Below are positions 9,405-17,899 of a stretch of 64,000 nt of DNA, piece by piece. Origin of the DNA: Hymenobacter plasmatis (lineage in GTDB: Bacteria > Bacteroidota > Bacteroidia > Cytophagales > Hymenobacteraceae). Within the stretch, counting starts at the first letter, position 1. The number at the start of each line of letters is the position of its first letter. The position numbers were made by a program, and so were the translations under genes. The DNA lies in contig NZ_JAJFAW010000021.1 of assembly GCF_020711255.1 (NCBI RefSeq), forward strand, positions 1 to 64,000. Reading direction: 5' to 3'. Below the pieces are notes generated by a model. The model was not told the origin of the DNA. It saw only the letters and a list, made by a program, of their open reading frames with translations, and made no database searches.

Positions 9405-10220
9405 ATGACAAACCCGTTTACCAAGCTTCTTACTGCCGTACTGCTGCTGGCCGTGGCTTCCACTGCCTCAGCCCAAGCGCCGGCGCCACCGGCTGCTTAC
9501 CAAGGGCCACGCTATCCAGGCGGCCCCGATTCGTTGCGGGCCTTCGTGTACCGCAGCACGCGGTTACTTATGCCAGCCCCAGCCGGCCGCATGCTGGCGA
9601 AGTTTGAGCTGCAACCCGATGGACAGCCCCACCGCTTCAGCGTCGTGCGCCCGCCGGCTCCGCTGAATAAATCGTTAATCAAGGTGGCAGCATCCGTGCT
9701 GCCAGACCTGGAGGCGCGCATGCCGGCCTGGCAGCTTGGCACTCCTGCCCCCAAAGCTGCTCCTGGCACCGCGCCCAAAGTCACTCTGCTGCTGGACTTT
9801 AGTACTCCCCAGGCCGCGCAGCCCTACAGCTACGCTGACCAAATGCCTCAATTTGACCCGGCCATGAGCGTGTGGCTGGCCAAGCGCCTTGCCTACATCG
9901 ACCGCAAACTAGAGAACCCGGCCCAGGCTGCGGCATTCGCTTCATCGCCCCAGGGCCTGGCGAGCTACATTCAAATGCAGGTTAGATACCCAGCCGAAGC
10001 GTTGCGCGCCGACCAGCAGGGCGAGGTAAACGCCTATTTTGAAGTGGCCGAAAACGGAGCCATTGAAAACGCCCAAATTCTGGGCACGGCGGGCCAGGCA
10101 CTGGATGCTGAGGTATTGAGAGTGGTGCAGAGGCTCCCCGCCGCTACGGCGCCGGCCCTGCTGCGCGGGAAGCCGGCCCGGGTGTACTACGTACTGCCCG
10201 TCACGTTCAAAATCCAGTAA
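9405..10220 (+). CDS. Secreted protein with TonB C-terminal-like domain
   Basis: The 271-residue protein has a cleavable signal peptide (MTNPFTKLLTAVLLLAVAST to ASAQ). Residues about 190-271 look like a TonB C-terminal domain: ASYIQMQVRYPAEALRADQQ, GEVNAYFEVAENGAIENAQI, then a final PVTFKIQ strand. A genuine TonB has an uncleaved N-terminal membrane anchor and a Pro-rich linker, both missing here, so it is more likely a periplasmic protein that uses the fold than an energy transducer. The ATG at 9405 was chosen over a TTG at 9375 because the signal peptide starts there. A partially repeated region around residues 50-120 has a similar strand pattern and may be a degenerate second copy. Confidence 0.75.
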   Translation: MTNPFTKLLTAVLLLAVASTASAQAPAPPAAYQGPRYPGGPDSLRAFVYRSTRLLMPAPAGRMLAKFELQPDGQPHRFSVVRPPAPLNKSLIKVAASVLPDLEARMPAWQLGTPAPKAAPGTAPKVTLLLDFSTPQAAQPYSYADQMPQFDPAMSVWLAKRLAYIDRKLENPAQAAAFASSPQGLASYIQMQVRYPAEALRADQQGEVNAYFEVAENGAIENAQILGTAGQALDAEVLRVVQRLPAATAPALLRGKPARVYYVLPVTFKIQ

Positions 10221-10232
10221 ATCAATCGGCTA

Positions 10233-11000
10233 TTATCGCCCAAACACGGCGCCGGCCAAGGCCAGCACGCTCCGGCGCGTTTGCTCCGGCTGCTCCAGAT
10301 ACGCCTGGTGCCCACTGCATTCCAGAAACAGCGCGTGGCCCTCGGCGGGCAGCGCGGCTTGGCGCACAGCGTCTTCGAAGTGCACGGCTACGTCGTGCTT
10401 GCCCGCTACCATCAGCACCGGGAATTTGGCGTTGCTGAGCACGGCCGTGCGGTCGGGGCGGGCGGCCATGCCGCGCAGGGCCCCGGTGATGGTGGTGGTC
10501 GGGGTTACCTTGCCAATCTCCTCCAGCAGGGCGCGGGCATCGGTGAGCTTGTCCCGATTGGTGGGCGCAAAGAGCGGGCGCACAAAGGATTCCATGAACT
10601 TGGCCACGCCATATTTTTCTACGAAGCCGATGTTTTTCTCGCGGTTCTGGCGCTTCTCGTCGGTGTCGGCCAGGGCCGAGGAATTGATGAGAGCCAGGCC
10701 GGCCACGCGCTGGGGCCAGCGCTCGGCCAGGGCCAGGGCCACGTAGCCGCCCATGCTGTGGCACACCAGCAGCACGGGCTCGGAGCAGCCTTTCTGGTTG
10801 AGGTAATCGATAACGTAGCGGGCCTGGGCCTCCATCGAGAAGTCGGGCACGGGCGCCAGGTTGGTGCCGTGGCCGGGCAGGTTGGGCGCCAGCAGCCGGT
10901 AGCCATCGGGAAAGGAGCGAGTGAAATCGGACCACACCTCCCGGCTTTCGGCAAAGCCGTGGAGAAACACGATGGTGGGCTGGTTGGGCGTAGCAGACAT
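10233..11000 (-). CDS. Alpha/beta hydrolase
   Basis: This is a 255-residue single-domain alpha/beta hydrolase with no signal peptide, so it is likely cytoplasmic. The oxyanion-hole region is FLHGFAES (residues 12-19). The nucleophile elbow is CHSMGG with Ser82. The acid residue is probably Asp in AGKHDVAV and the histidine is in CSGHQAYLEQP near the C terminus. The closest broad group is the esterase/peroxidase-like hydrolases such as MenH or BioH. The substrate cannot be read from the sequence. It converges with the TonB-like gene, with only 12 nt between their ends, and is not clearly part of the arabinan locus that begins just upstream. Confidence 0.9.
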   Translation of the reverse strand: MSATPNQPTIVFLHGFAESREVWSDFTRSFPDGYRLLAPNLPGHGTNLAPVPDFSMEAQARYVIDYLNQKGCSEPVLLVCHSMGGYVALALAERWPQRVAGLALINSSALADTDEKRQNREKNIGFVEKYGVAKFMESFVRPLFAPTNRDKLTDARALLEEIGKVTPTTTITGALRGMAARPDRTAVLSNAKFPVLMVAGKHDVAVHFEDAVRQAALPAEGHALFLECSGHQAYLEQPEQTRRSVLALAGAVFGR

Positions 11001-11110
11001 GAAGGCAAAAGTAGCGCCTCGCAGCAGCCAATAGCTATTGCGGGCAAGAAGTAGCAGCCCGGCGCTTCCGGCTGCAGCCTTTCACGCTGGTAATGAGGCT
11101 TACTGCCTCC

Positions 11111-12178
11111 TCAGGCGTGGTCGGTGCGCAACGACGAGGCCCGCACAAACAGCTGCGGCTGCAGCACCACTTGTCGCTGCGAAAACGCCGTTCCCTCGGC
11201 ATCGACCAGGTCCTTAAACAACCGGAAGGCTGCCTGGCCCATTTCCTCGCAGCGCTGGTCCACGGAGGTGAGCATGGGCTCGGCCACGGAGGTCAGGGCC
11301 TCGTTGCTGAAACCAGCCAGGGCCACGTCCTGCGGCACGCGAATCCCGCGGCTCTTCAGCAGTTGCAGCGCCCCTAGGATGGCCGAGTCGCCGGCCGAGA
11401 ACACGGCGTCGGGCGGGTTGGGCAGCTCCAGGAGTTGAGCCATGCAGGCGGCGCCGCCTTCCAGGGTCATGTCGCAGTCCACTATCAGGCTTTCGTCGGG
11501 CGCGATGCCAAAGCTTTCCAGGGCGTCGAGGTAGCCCTGACGGCGGTTTTTGTAGATGTTCAGGTGCAGCGGGCCGGCCAGGTGCGCAATCCGGCGGCAG
11601 CCCTGCTCCAGCAGGTGCAGGGTGGCTTGGTTGGCCCCGCCCCGGTCGTTGAGCACCACGGCGTTCACGTTGTCGCCCTCCAGAATGCGGTCGAAAAACA
11701 CCAGCGGCACGCCGTGCTTGCGCACCTTCTCGAAATGCCGGAAGTCCAGCGTATTGCGCGACACCGACACCAGAATGCCGGCCACCTGCGCGCTCAGCAG
11801 CGTTTCCACGTTTTTGCGCTCCTGGACCACGTCTTCGCTCGACTGGCAGATAATCACGCTGTAGCCGGCCTTGCTGGCAGCGGTTTCGATGCCGTGCACC
11901 ACGGAGGCAAAAAACCGCCCCTCGATGTATGGCACGATGACTCCCAGCAGCTTGCTCTTGCCTTTGCGCAGGGCCGCCGCCAGGTGGTTGGGCTGGTAAT
12001 TGAGCTTTTTGGCTAGCTTGAGCACGGCCTGTTTGGTGGCCGGCCCAATGCTGTGGTGGTCGCTCAGCGCCCGCGAAATCGTGGTCATGGACACGCCCAG
12101 TTCCCGAGCCAAATCGGCCATAGAAACGGGGCTGCTGGCCGCGTCGGTTGGTTTCGGAAGGTTTTGGCGTGCTGCCAT
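11111..12178 (-). CDS. LacI-family transcriptional regulator, probable arabinan-locus regulator
   Basis: The 355-residue protein has an N-terminal helix-turn-helix (about 19-70: VSMADLARELGVSMTTISRA, then the hinge NYQPNHLAAALRKGKSKLLG) followed by a periplasmic-binding-protein-like sensor domain (about 75-345: IVPYIEGRFFASVVHGIE, NAVVLNDRGGANQATLHLLE, DAVFSAGDSAILGALQ). It lies at the left edge of the arabinan locus and is divergent from a GH43 gene. Four near-palindromic sites in the locus have a central CG and the half-site GATTGTG, as expected for this family. The effector is unknown; arabinose or an arabino-oligosaccharide is an inference. A near-consensus -7 box (TAACTTTA, 12217-12210) lies upstream. 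Confidence 0.93.
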   Translation of the reverse strand: MAARQNLPKPTDAASSPVSMADLARELGVSMTTISRALSDHHSIGPATKQAVLKLAKKLNYQPNHLAAALRKGKSKLLGVIVPYIEGRFFASVVHGIETAASKAGYSVIICQSSEDVVQERKNVETLLSAQVAGILVSVSRNTLDFRHFEKVRKHGVPLVFFDRILEGDNVNAVVLNDRGGANQATLHLLEQGCRRIAHLAGPLHLNIYKNRRQGYLDALESFGIAPDESLIVDCDMTLEGGAACMAQLLELPNPPDAVFSAGDSAILGALQLLKSRGIRVPQDVALAGFSNEALTSVAEPMLTSVDQRCEEMGQAAFRLFKDLVDAEGTAFSQRQVVLQPQLFVRASSLRTDHA

Positions 12179-12506
12179 TTTGCTAGAGCAAAGAGGGTAA
12201 AAAGTCGTGTAAAGTTACTGGTCCTAATAGTAAAGTAAGCGCTACCGTAACGCACCGGCCATGGGGCCTGGGCCAAATTCTGCGCAGGCCGTTGGGCCGA
12301 TGGAAAGCGGCTGTTGATGCGGTAAGGCCCGGCGCCTGGTTGTTTTTGGCGTAACACCGGTTTCCTCTTTTTTTCATCAGAAGAAACAGCAATTTAAAAA
12401 ATATTTCACACAAACGATTGTGAAAAGATATAACTTTGGCTGGCTGGCAGATACTGCAAGCGCCTACAGGCTCTGCACAACCGCTAATCCATCTTACCGC
12501 TAGGTT
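12179..12506. promoter_or_regulatory. Divergent regulatory region between LacI-type regulator and GH43 gene
   Basis: This 328-nt region separates two divergent genes. Leftward, TAACTTTA (12217-12210) resembles the Bacteroidetes -7 box. Rightward, TAACTTTG (12431-12438) is a perfect TAnnTTTG box for the GH43 gene. The operator candidate at 12408-12423 lies just upstream of that box. A second partial palindrome, AAGTAAGCGCTACCGT (12233-12248), has the central GC seen in LacI-family sites and could serve autoregulation, but its two halves match poorly. Confidence 0.6.
12408..12423. promoter_or_regulatory. Candidate LacI-type operator, GH43 promoter
   Basis: The sequence ACACAAACGATTGTGA is a near-palindrome centred on CG and shares the half-site CGATTGTG with the sites at 16629, 28195 and 39904. 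It ends 7 nt upstream of a perfect -7 box (12431-12438), a position suited to repression. Confidence 0.6.
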
Positions 12507-13502
12507 ATGCCCAAACTGCTTCTGCTTGCGCTGCTGCTAACCTGCCTCGGGGCCACTGCCCAAACTGCGCCCGCTACTACGGGAGCCATTCCGGCCCACG
12601 ACCCGGTCATGATTCGGCAGGAGGGCACGTATTATTTGTTTTGCACGGGCATGGGCATCGCGGTGTGGTCGTCGGCCGACCGCAAAACCTGGAAGGCTGA
12701 GAAACCGGTGTTTGCTGCGCCACCGACCTGGGCCGTGGCGGCCGTGCCGGGCTTTAAAGGCCACGTGTGGGCACCGGATATTTCCTTCGCCAACGGGCAA
12801 TACAGTCTGTTCTACTCGGTATCGGCTTTCGGCAAGAATACCTCGTGTATTGGGCTGGTCACCAACAAAACGCTGAATCCAGCCTCGCCCGACTTTAAGT
12901 GGGTCGACCACGGCCGGGTCATTCAGTCGGTGCCGGGCCGCGATATGTGGAACGCCATCGACCCCAACCTGGCCCGCGACGCGGCCGGCGCGCCCTGGCT
13001 TACGTTCGGCTCGTTTTGGGACGGCATCAAGCTCGTGAAGCTGCGGCCCGACCTCACCGCCCCCGCCCAGCCCGAGCAGTGGCGCACCATCGCCCACCGC
13101 CCGCGCGACCCCAAGCTCAACGACTCGCTGCCCGGCGATGGCGCCATCGAAGGCCCGTTCATCTTCAAAAAAGGCGGTTTCTACTACCTCTTCACCTCAT
13201 TCGATTACTGCTGCCGCGGGCCCCAAAGCACTTACAAAATGATGGTGGGCCGCGCCGCCAGCATCACTGGCCCGTACGTAGACCGCGCCGGCTTGGCGCT
13301 GGACCAGGGCGGCGGCACGGTGGTGCTGGCCGGCGACAGCAAGTGGTACGGCGTGGGCCACAACGCCGTCTGCACGTTCGACAACGTGGACTACCTGGTT
13401 TTCCACGGCTACGATGCCTCTGACCGGGGCCGCCCCAAACTGCGCATCGAAAAATTGAGCTGGGATAAGGACGGTTGGCCCGCCGTGGCCGTCGGGCAAT
13501 AA
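12507..13502 (+). CDS. GH43 family arabinan endo-1,5-alpha-L-arabinosidase-like enzyme
   Basis: The 331-residue protein has a signal peptide (MPKLLLLALLLTCLGATAQ) and then a complete five-bladed GH43 domain. The three acidic residues of the family can be placed: catalytic base Asp32 in AHDPVM, pKa modulator Asp152 in NAIDPNL, and acid Glu215 in AIEGPFIF. The motifs HVWAPDI and YYLFTSFDYCC are typical of the endo-arabinanase branch. It is probably periplasmic, acting on imported arabino-oligosaccharides, because no lipobox or T9SS domain is present. It is divergent from the LacI-type gene and has a candidate operator in its promoter. Exo-activity cannot be excluded from sequence. Confidence 0.9.
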   Translation: MPKLLLLALLLTCLGATAQTAPATTGAIPAHDPVMIRQEGTYYLFCTGMGIAVWSSADRKTWKAEKPVFAAPPTWAVAAVPGFKGHVWAPDISFANGQYSLFYSVSAFGKNTSCIGLVTNKTLNPASPDFKWVDHGRVIQSVPGRDMWNAIDPNLARDAAGAPWLTFGSFWDGIKLVKLRPDLTAPAQPEQWRTIAHRPRDPKLNDSLPGDGAIEGPFIFKKGGFYYLFTSFDYCCRGPQSTYKMMVGRAASITGPYVDRAGLALDQGGGTVVLAGDSKWYGVGHNAVCTFDNVDYLVFHGYDASDRGRPKLRIEKLSWDKDGWPAVAVGQ

Positions 13503-13530
13503 CCGATTGGCATGGCTTGCGTCTGCCCGT

Positions 13531-13623
13531 CGTCTGTCATGCAGAGCGCAGCGAAGCATCTTCTCACGCCTCAACGACTTGCGCTAATCTGAGAAGATGC
13601 TTCCTTCGTCAGCATGACAGACG
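13531..13623. repeat. Intergenic hairpin repeat, subfamily II
   Basis: The arms CGTCTGTCATGC...GAAGCATCTTCTCA and its imperfect complement end in GCATGACAGACG. The loop CGCCTCAACGACTTGCG is of the subfamily II type (compare 17.75, 20.13 and 47.47 kb). It lies between the GH43 gene and the transaldolase/phosphoglucose isomerase gene. Confidence 0.85.
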
Positions 13624-13750
13624 GCGCGAGAAGCCTCGGTAGTCTCGGCATGATGGGCTTATCGCAGCTTCTTTCCACAATTCCACCAACCGTAATTGAA
13701 AACAAAGCGGTTCTTTCCGGACCTTTGGCGCACTTACTAACTGAAATTCT

Positions 13751-16573
13751 ATGAACCCTCTCGTTGCCATTCGCGAGTTTGACCAGAGCCTCTGGTTGGA
13801 CTTTATCAGTCGTCCCATCCTGATTGACGGCAAGTTGCAGCGCCGCATCACCGACGAAGCCCTGCGCGGGGTGACGTCGAACCCGGCCATTTTTGCCAAA
13901 TCCATCGGCGACAGCACCGACTACGATTCGGCCATCAAGGCGCTGGCCCTGCAAGGCAAAACGACCGACGAAATCTATACCAGCCTAGCCGTGGCCGACG
14001 TGCAGCAGGCCTGCGACCTGTTTCGCCCGCTGTACGACCGCGAGCACACCAGCAGCGACGGCTACGTGAGCCTGGAAGTATCGCCGACGCTGGTAAACGA
14101 CACGGAAGGCACCATCGAGGAGGGCCTGCGCCTGTGGAAAACCGTGGACCGTCCCAACGTGATGATAAAAGTGCCGGCCACGCTGGAAGGCCTGCCCGCC
14201 ATCCGCCGCCTCATTGCCGAGGGTGTGAACGTGAACGTGACCCTGATTTTTGGGCTCGAGCGCTACCGCTTGGTAACCGAAGCCTTCTTGGCCGGCCTGG
14301 AAGACCGCGCGAAAGCCGGCTTGCCGCTGGCCCGCATCGACTCGGTGGCCAGCTTCTTCCTGAGCCGCATCGACGTGCTGATTGACCCCATGCTGGAAAA
14401 AATCGCGGCCGAGGGCGGCGAAAAAGGCGCCCTAGCGCAAAGCCTGGTGGGCGAAGTGGCCCTGGCCAGCGCCAAGCTGGCTTACCAGATGTACAAGGAG
14501 ATTTTCTCAGGCCCACGCTGGGAGGCGCTGCAGGCCCAGGGTGCCGAAACCCAGCGCTTGCTGTGGGCCAGCACCGGCAACAAAAACCCGAAATACGACG
14601 ACCTGAAGTATGTCGAAAACCTCATCGGCCCGAAGACGGTGAACACCGTGCCGGTGGAAACGCTCGACATTTTCCGCGAACGCGGCCAGCCCGCCGTGCG
14701 CCTCGAAGAAGGCATCGACAAGGCCCGCGAAGTGCTGCGCCGCCTGCCCGAATTGGGCATCAACCTGGAAGAGCAAACCAACTTCCTGGAAGTGGACGGC
14801 GCCAAGAAATTCAACGAGCCCTTCGGCAAGCTGATGGAGTCGATTGAGAAGAAGCGCGTAGCGGCCATGACCCAGACTGTGGTTGCACAGGACCTGCAGT
14901 TGGGCCAGTACCAGGCCGCCGTGGATGCGAAGGTTCAAGAGTTAAACGACAAGAATTTCACCGCCGGTTTCTGGGACAAAAAAGCCGACCTCTGGGTGCA
15001 GGACGAAGCCGGGCAGCACAGCATCCGCAGCTACATGGGCTGGCTGCGCGTGGCCGAGACGATGGTGGGCCGCGTGCCCGAAATTGAGCAGTTTGTACAC
15101 GAGATAAAGGCCGCCGGCTTCAAGCACGTGGTGGTGATGGGCATGGGCGGCAGCACCATGGCGCCCATTGTCTTCAAAGCCGCGTTTGAGCAGGGCCCGA
15201 ACGGCCTGCCGATGTCGGTGCTCGACACCACAGACCCCGGCACGGTGCGCCAGATTGAAGCGTCGGTGCCGCTGGCCGAGACGCTGTTTATCGTGGCCAG
15301 CAAATCCGGCACCACGGCCGAGCCGCTGGCTTTCGGCGACTATTTCTACGCCAAGCTGAAGGAGCTGAAGGGCGACAAGGCTGGCGAAAACTTCGTGGCC
15401 ATCACCGACCCGGGCTCCAAGTTCGTGACCGATGCCACGGCCGCCGGCTACCGCCGCATCTTCCTGAACTTCCCGGAAGTGGGCGGGCGCTTCTCGGCCC
15501 TCTCCTACTTCGGGCTGGTGCCGGCCGCGCTGTACGGCCTGCCCATCGGCGAGCTGCTGGAGCGCGCCATTCTGATGATGCGCGCCTGCGGCGCTTATGG
15601 TGCGGTAGAAACCAACCCCGGCCTGGAGCTGGGCGCTGCACTGGGCGTACTGGCCGAGCAGGGCCGCGACAAGCTCACGCTCGTCGTGCCCGATTCTTTG
15701 GCCGACCTGGGCCTGTGGCTGGAGCAGCTCATCGCCGAAAGCACCGGCAAGGAGGGCAAAGGCATTCTGCCGGTGGCCGGCGAGCCGCTCGGCGACGTAA
15801 GCATTTACGGCAACGACCGGGTGTTTGTGTACGTGGGCTACGAGGGCCAAGCGGATGCCGACAACACGGCCCGGCTGCAGCAATTGCAGCAGGCCGGCCA
15901 CCCGGTCATCACCATCCTGATGAAGGACGCGCTGGACCTGGGCCAGGAGTTTTACCGCTGGGAAGTGGCCACGGCCGTAGCCAGCGCCGTCTTCGGCATC
16001 AACCCCTTCGACCAGCCCAACGTGCAAGCCGCTAAAACCGCCACCGACGGCCTAATGAAGGTGGTGGAAGAGCAGGGCAGCCTGCCCGAGAAGAGCCAGC
16101 CCGTTGCCAGCGAAAACGGCGTGTCTTACTACTCGGCCGTGAGCGGCAGCAATGCTTCTGAAGTATTGAAGGCCTTTTTTGCCCAAGTCCGCCCCGGCGA
16201 CTTCCTCTGCTTGCAGGCCTACCTGACCGAAACACCCGCCGTGAGCGAGTGCCTGCAGGAGCTGCGCCGCCGCGTGCAGCAGGCCCTGCACATTGCCACC
16301 ACCTCGGGCTACGGTCCGCGCTTTCTGCACAGCACCGGCCAGTACCATAAGGGCGGCCCCGACACCGGCCTGTTTGTGCAGTTCACCGACGACAACCCGC
16401 AGGACCTGGCGCTGCCCGGTCGCTCCTACACCTTCGGCACTTTCAAGAATGCCCAGGCCCTGGGCGACCTGGAGGCGCTGCAGAGCTACAACCGCCGCAC
16501 TCTACGCGTGCACTTGGGCAAGGATGCCGAAGCCGGGCTGAAAGCGATGCTGGCGGCACTGCCAATGGCGTAA
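13751..16573 (+). CDS. tal-pgi: Bifunctional transaldolase / glucose-6-phosphate isomerase
   Basis: This 940-residue protein is a fusion of two enzymes of central carbon metabolism. Residues 1 to about 370 are transaldolase: VTSNPAIFAKS, the Schiff-base lysine Lys140 in NVMIKVPAT, and NVNVTLIFG. Residues about 380-940 are phosphoglucose isomerase: MGMGGSTMAP (about 462-471) and SKSGTTAEPLAFGDY (about 517-531) form the sugar-phosphate site. It is cytoplasmic. Transaldolase exchanges C3 units between sedoheptulose 7-phosphate and glyceraldehyde 3-phosphate, and the isomerase interconverts fructose 6-phosphate and glucose 6-phosphate. Its place between two GH43 genes links xylulose 5-phosphate from arabinose to glycolysis. 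An intrinsic terminator follows the stop. Confidence 0.95.
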   Translation: MNPLVAIREFDQSLWLDFISRPILIDGKLQRRITDEALRGVTSNPAIFAKSIGDSTDYDSAIKALALQGKTTDEIYTSLAVADVQQACDLFRPLYDREHTSSDGYVSLEVSPTLVNDTEGTIEEGLRLWKTVDRPNVMIKVPATLEGLPAIRRLIAEGVNVNVTLIFGLERYRLVTEAFLAGLEDRAKAGLPLARIDSVASFFLSRIDVLIDPMLEKIAAEGGEKGALAQSLVGEVALASAKLAYQMYKEIFSGPRWEALQAQGAETQRLLWASTGNKNPKYDDLKYVENLIGPKTVNTVPVETLDIFRERGQPAVRLEEGIDKAREVLRRLPELGINLEEQTNFLEVDGAKKFNEPFGKLMESIEKKRVAAMTQTVVAQDLQLGQYQAAVDAKVQELNDKNFTAGFWDKKADLWVQDEAGQHSIRSYMGWLRVAETMVGRVPEIEQFVHEIKAAGFKHVVVMGMGGSTMAPIVFKAAFEQGPNGLPMSVLDTTDPGTVRQIEASVPLAETLFIVASKSGTTAEPLAFGDYFYAKLKELKGDKAGENFVAITDPGSKFVTDATAAGYRRIFLNFPEVGGRFSALSYFGLVPAALYGLPIGELLERAILMMRACGAYGAVETNPGLELGAALGVLAEQGRDKLTLVVPDSLADLGLWLEQLIAESTGKEGKGILPVAGEPLGDVSIYGNDRVFVYVGYEGQADADNTARLQQLQQAGHPVITILMKDALDLGQEFYRWEVATAVASAVFGINPFDQPNVQAAKTATDGLMKVVEEQGSLPEKSQPVASENGVSYYSAVSGSNASEVLKAFFAQVRPGDFLCLQAYLTETPAVSECLQELRRRVQQALHIATTSGYGPRFLHSTGQYHKGGPDTGLFVQFTDDNPQDLALPGRSYTFGTFKNAQALGDLEALQSYNRRTLRVHLGKDAEAGLKAMLAALPMA

Positions 16574-16583
16574 AGATTAATTG

Positions 16584-16619
16584 AAAAAGGCGGCGGAGCA
16601 TAGAGCCCGCCGCCTTTTT
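16584..16619 (+). terminator. Intrinsic terminator after tal-pgi
   Basis: A 13-bp perfect stem (AAAAAGGCGGCGG at 16584-16596, CCGCCGCCTTTTT at 16607-16619) ends in a T-run. It separates tal-pgi from the next GH43 gene, which therefore needs its own promoter. Confidence 0.88.
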
Positions 16620-16628
16620 CAGCCCAAT

Positions 16629-16648
16629 TTACACAATCGATAATCTAA
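16629..16648. promoter_or_regulatory. Candidate LacI-type operator before second GH43 gene
   Basis: TTACACAATCGATAATCTAA differs at one base from the site upstream of araA (28195-28214). One half matches the palindrome at 39904 exactly (ACACAATCGAT). It ends 3 nt before the ATG at 16652, so a bound protein would block initiation of translation or elongating polymerase rather than promoter binding. Confidence 0.6.
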
Positions 16649-16651
16649 CGA

Positions 16652-17683
16652 ATGCAGGCTCCTCAGATTACTCACAAACCGGCTGTTCGCTCGGTATTTG
16701 GCCTTCGGCTGACCGGCTTGCTTGGCCTTGCCCTGGCAGCATCGGCCGCGGTGGCGCAAACCGTGCCAGCGGCCCCTGCTACGCTGGGCGCGACGGTGGG
16801 CGGCAACCCCATCATCAAGAGCAAATACACCGCCGACCCCAGCGCCATGGTGCAGAAGGGCACCGTGTACCTATACACCGGCCACGACGAAGCCCCCGCC
16901 CGCCAGGAGCGCTACGTGATGCACGAATGGCTCTGCTTCTCCTCGACCGATATGGTGAACTGGACTGAGCACCCGGTGCCACTCAAGGTGTCGGATTTTG
17001 CCTGGGCCAAGGACGACGCCTGGGCCTCGCAAGTGATTGCGCGCAACGGCAAGTTCTACTGGTACGCGGCCGTTGAGCACGGCAGCATTCACGGCAAGGC
17101 TATTGGCGTAGCCGTAGCCGACAGCCCAACTGGGCCATTCAAAGACGCCAAGGGCTCGGCTCTGGTGAGCAGCGACATGACGCCCGACGACAAGATTAGC
17201 TGGGCCGATATTGACCCTACTGTTTTCATCGACAGCAAAGGCCAGGGTTACCTATTCTGGGGCAATACCACCTGCTACTACGCCAAGCTCAAGCCGAACA
17301 TGATTGAGCTGGACGGCCCCATCAAGCCCATCAAGCTGCCACAATACACCGAGGCGCCGTGGGTGCACGAGCACAATGGCTGGTACTACCTGAGCTACGC
17401 CTCGCAGTTCCCTGAGAAAATCGTGTACGCCATGAGCCGCAGCCTTGAGGGACCGTGGGAATACAAGGGCATTCTAAACGAGCTGGCCGGCAATTCCAAC
17501 ACCAACCACCAAGCCATCATCGACTTCAAAGGCCAATCGTACTTCATCTACCACAACGGCGGTATTAACCCGGACGGCGGCAGCTTCCGCCGCTCGGTGT
17601 GCATTGACAACCTGTATTACAACAAGGACGGCACGATGAAGCGCGTGGTGATGACCACGGAGGGCGTGAAGGCGGTGAAGTAA
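16652..17683 (+). CDS. GH43 family glycoside hydrolase (arabinosidase/xylosidase)
   Basis: The 343-residue protein has a signal peptide (residues about 14-35, ending AAVAQ) and a GH43 propeller. Catalytic residues: base Asp62 in YTADPSAM, modulator Asp188 in ADIDPTVF, acid Glu234 in YTEAPWVHE. The stretch HEWLCFSSTDMVNWTEH belongs to a branch that includes exo-acting arabinofuranosidases and xylosidases, and differs from the endo-arabinanase type at 12507. It probably trims imported arabino-oligosaccharides in the periplasm. An intrinsic terminator upstream and a candidate operator abutting the start suggest independent, regulated transcription. The exact linkage specificity is not readable. 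Confidence 0.88.
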   Translation: MQAPQITHKPAVRSVFGLRLTGLLGLALAASAAVAQTVPAAPATLGATVGGNPIIKSKYTADPSAMVQKGTVYLYTGHDEAPARQERYVMHEWLCFSSTDMVNWTEHPVPLKVSDFAWAKDDAWASQVIARNGKFYWYAAVEHGSIHGKAIGVAVADSPTGPFKDAKGSALVSSDMTPDDKISWADIDPTVFIDSKGQGYLFWGNTTCYYAKLKPNMIELDGPIKPIKLPQYTEAPWVHEHNGWYYLSYASQFPEKIVYAMSRSLEGPWEYKGILNELAGNSNTNHQAIIDFKGQSYFIYHNGGINPDGGSFRRSVCIDNLYYNKDGTMKRVVMTTEGVKAVK

Positions 17684-17694
17684 GCTTTACTCCG

Positions 17695-17887
17695 GAACGT
17701 CATGCCGAGCGCAGCGACGCATCTCGCGTGTGGTAGCAATCAAAATTGTCTGTCATGCTGAGCTTGTGAAGCATCTTCTCACGCATCAACGATTCGTTCT
17801 AACCTGATAAGATGCTTCGTGCCTCAGCATGACAAATGGCGCGAAATGGCGCGAGCGAGATGCGTCGCTGCGCTCGGAATGAAGTTC
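17695..17887. repeat. Nested intergenic hairpin repeats
   Basis: Outer arms GAACGTCATGCCGAGC... (17695-17727) and ...GCTCGGAATGAAGTTC (17854-17887) enclose a complete subfamily II element (about 17749-17834; TGTCATGCTGAGCTTGTGA arm, loop CACGCATCAACGATTCGTTC). The nested arrangement suggests insertion of one element into another. It lies between two convergent genes (GH43 and GH36). Confidence 0.85.
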
Positions 17888-17899
17888 TTTTTTCAAATC

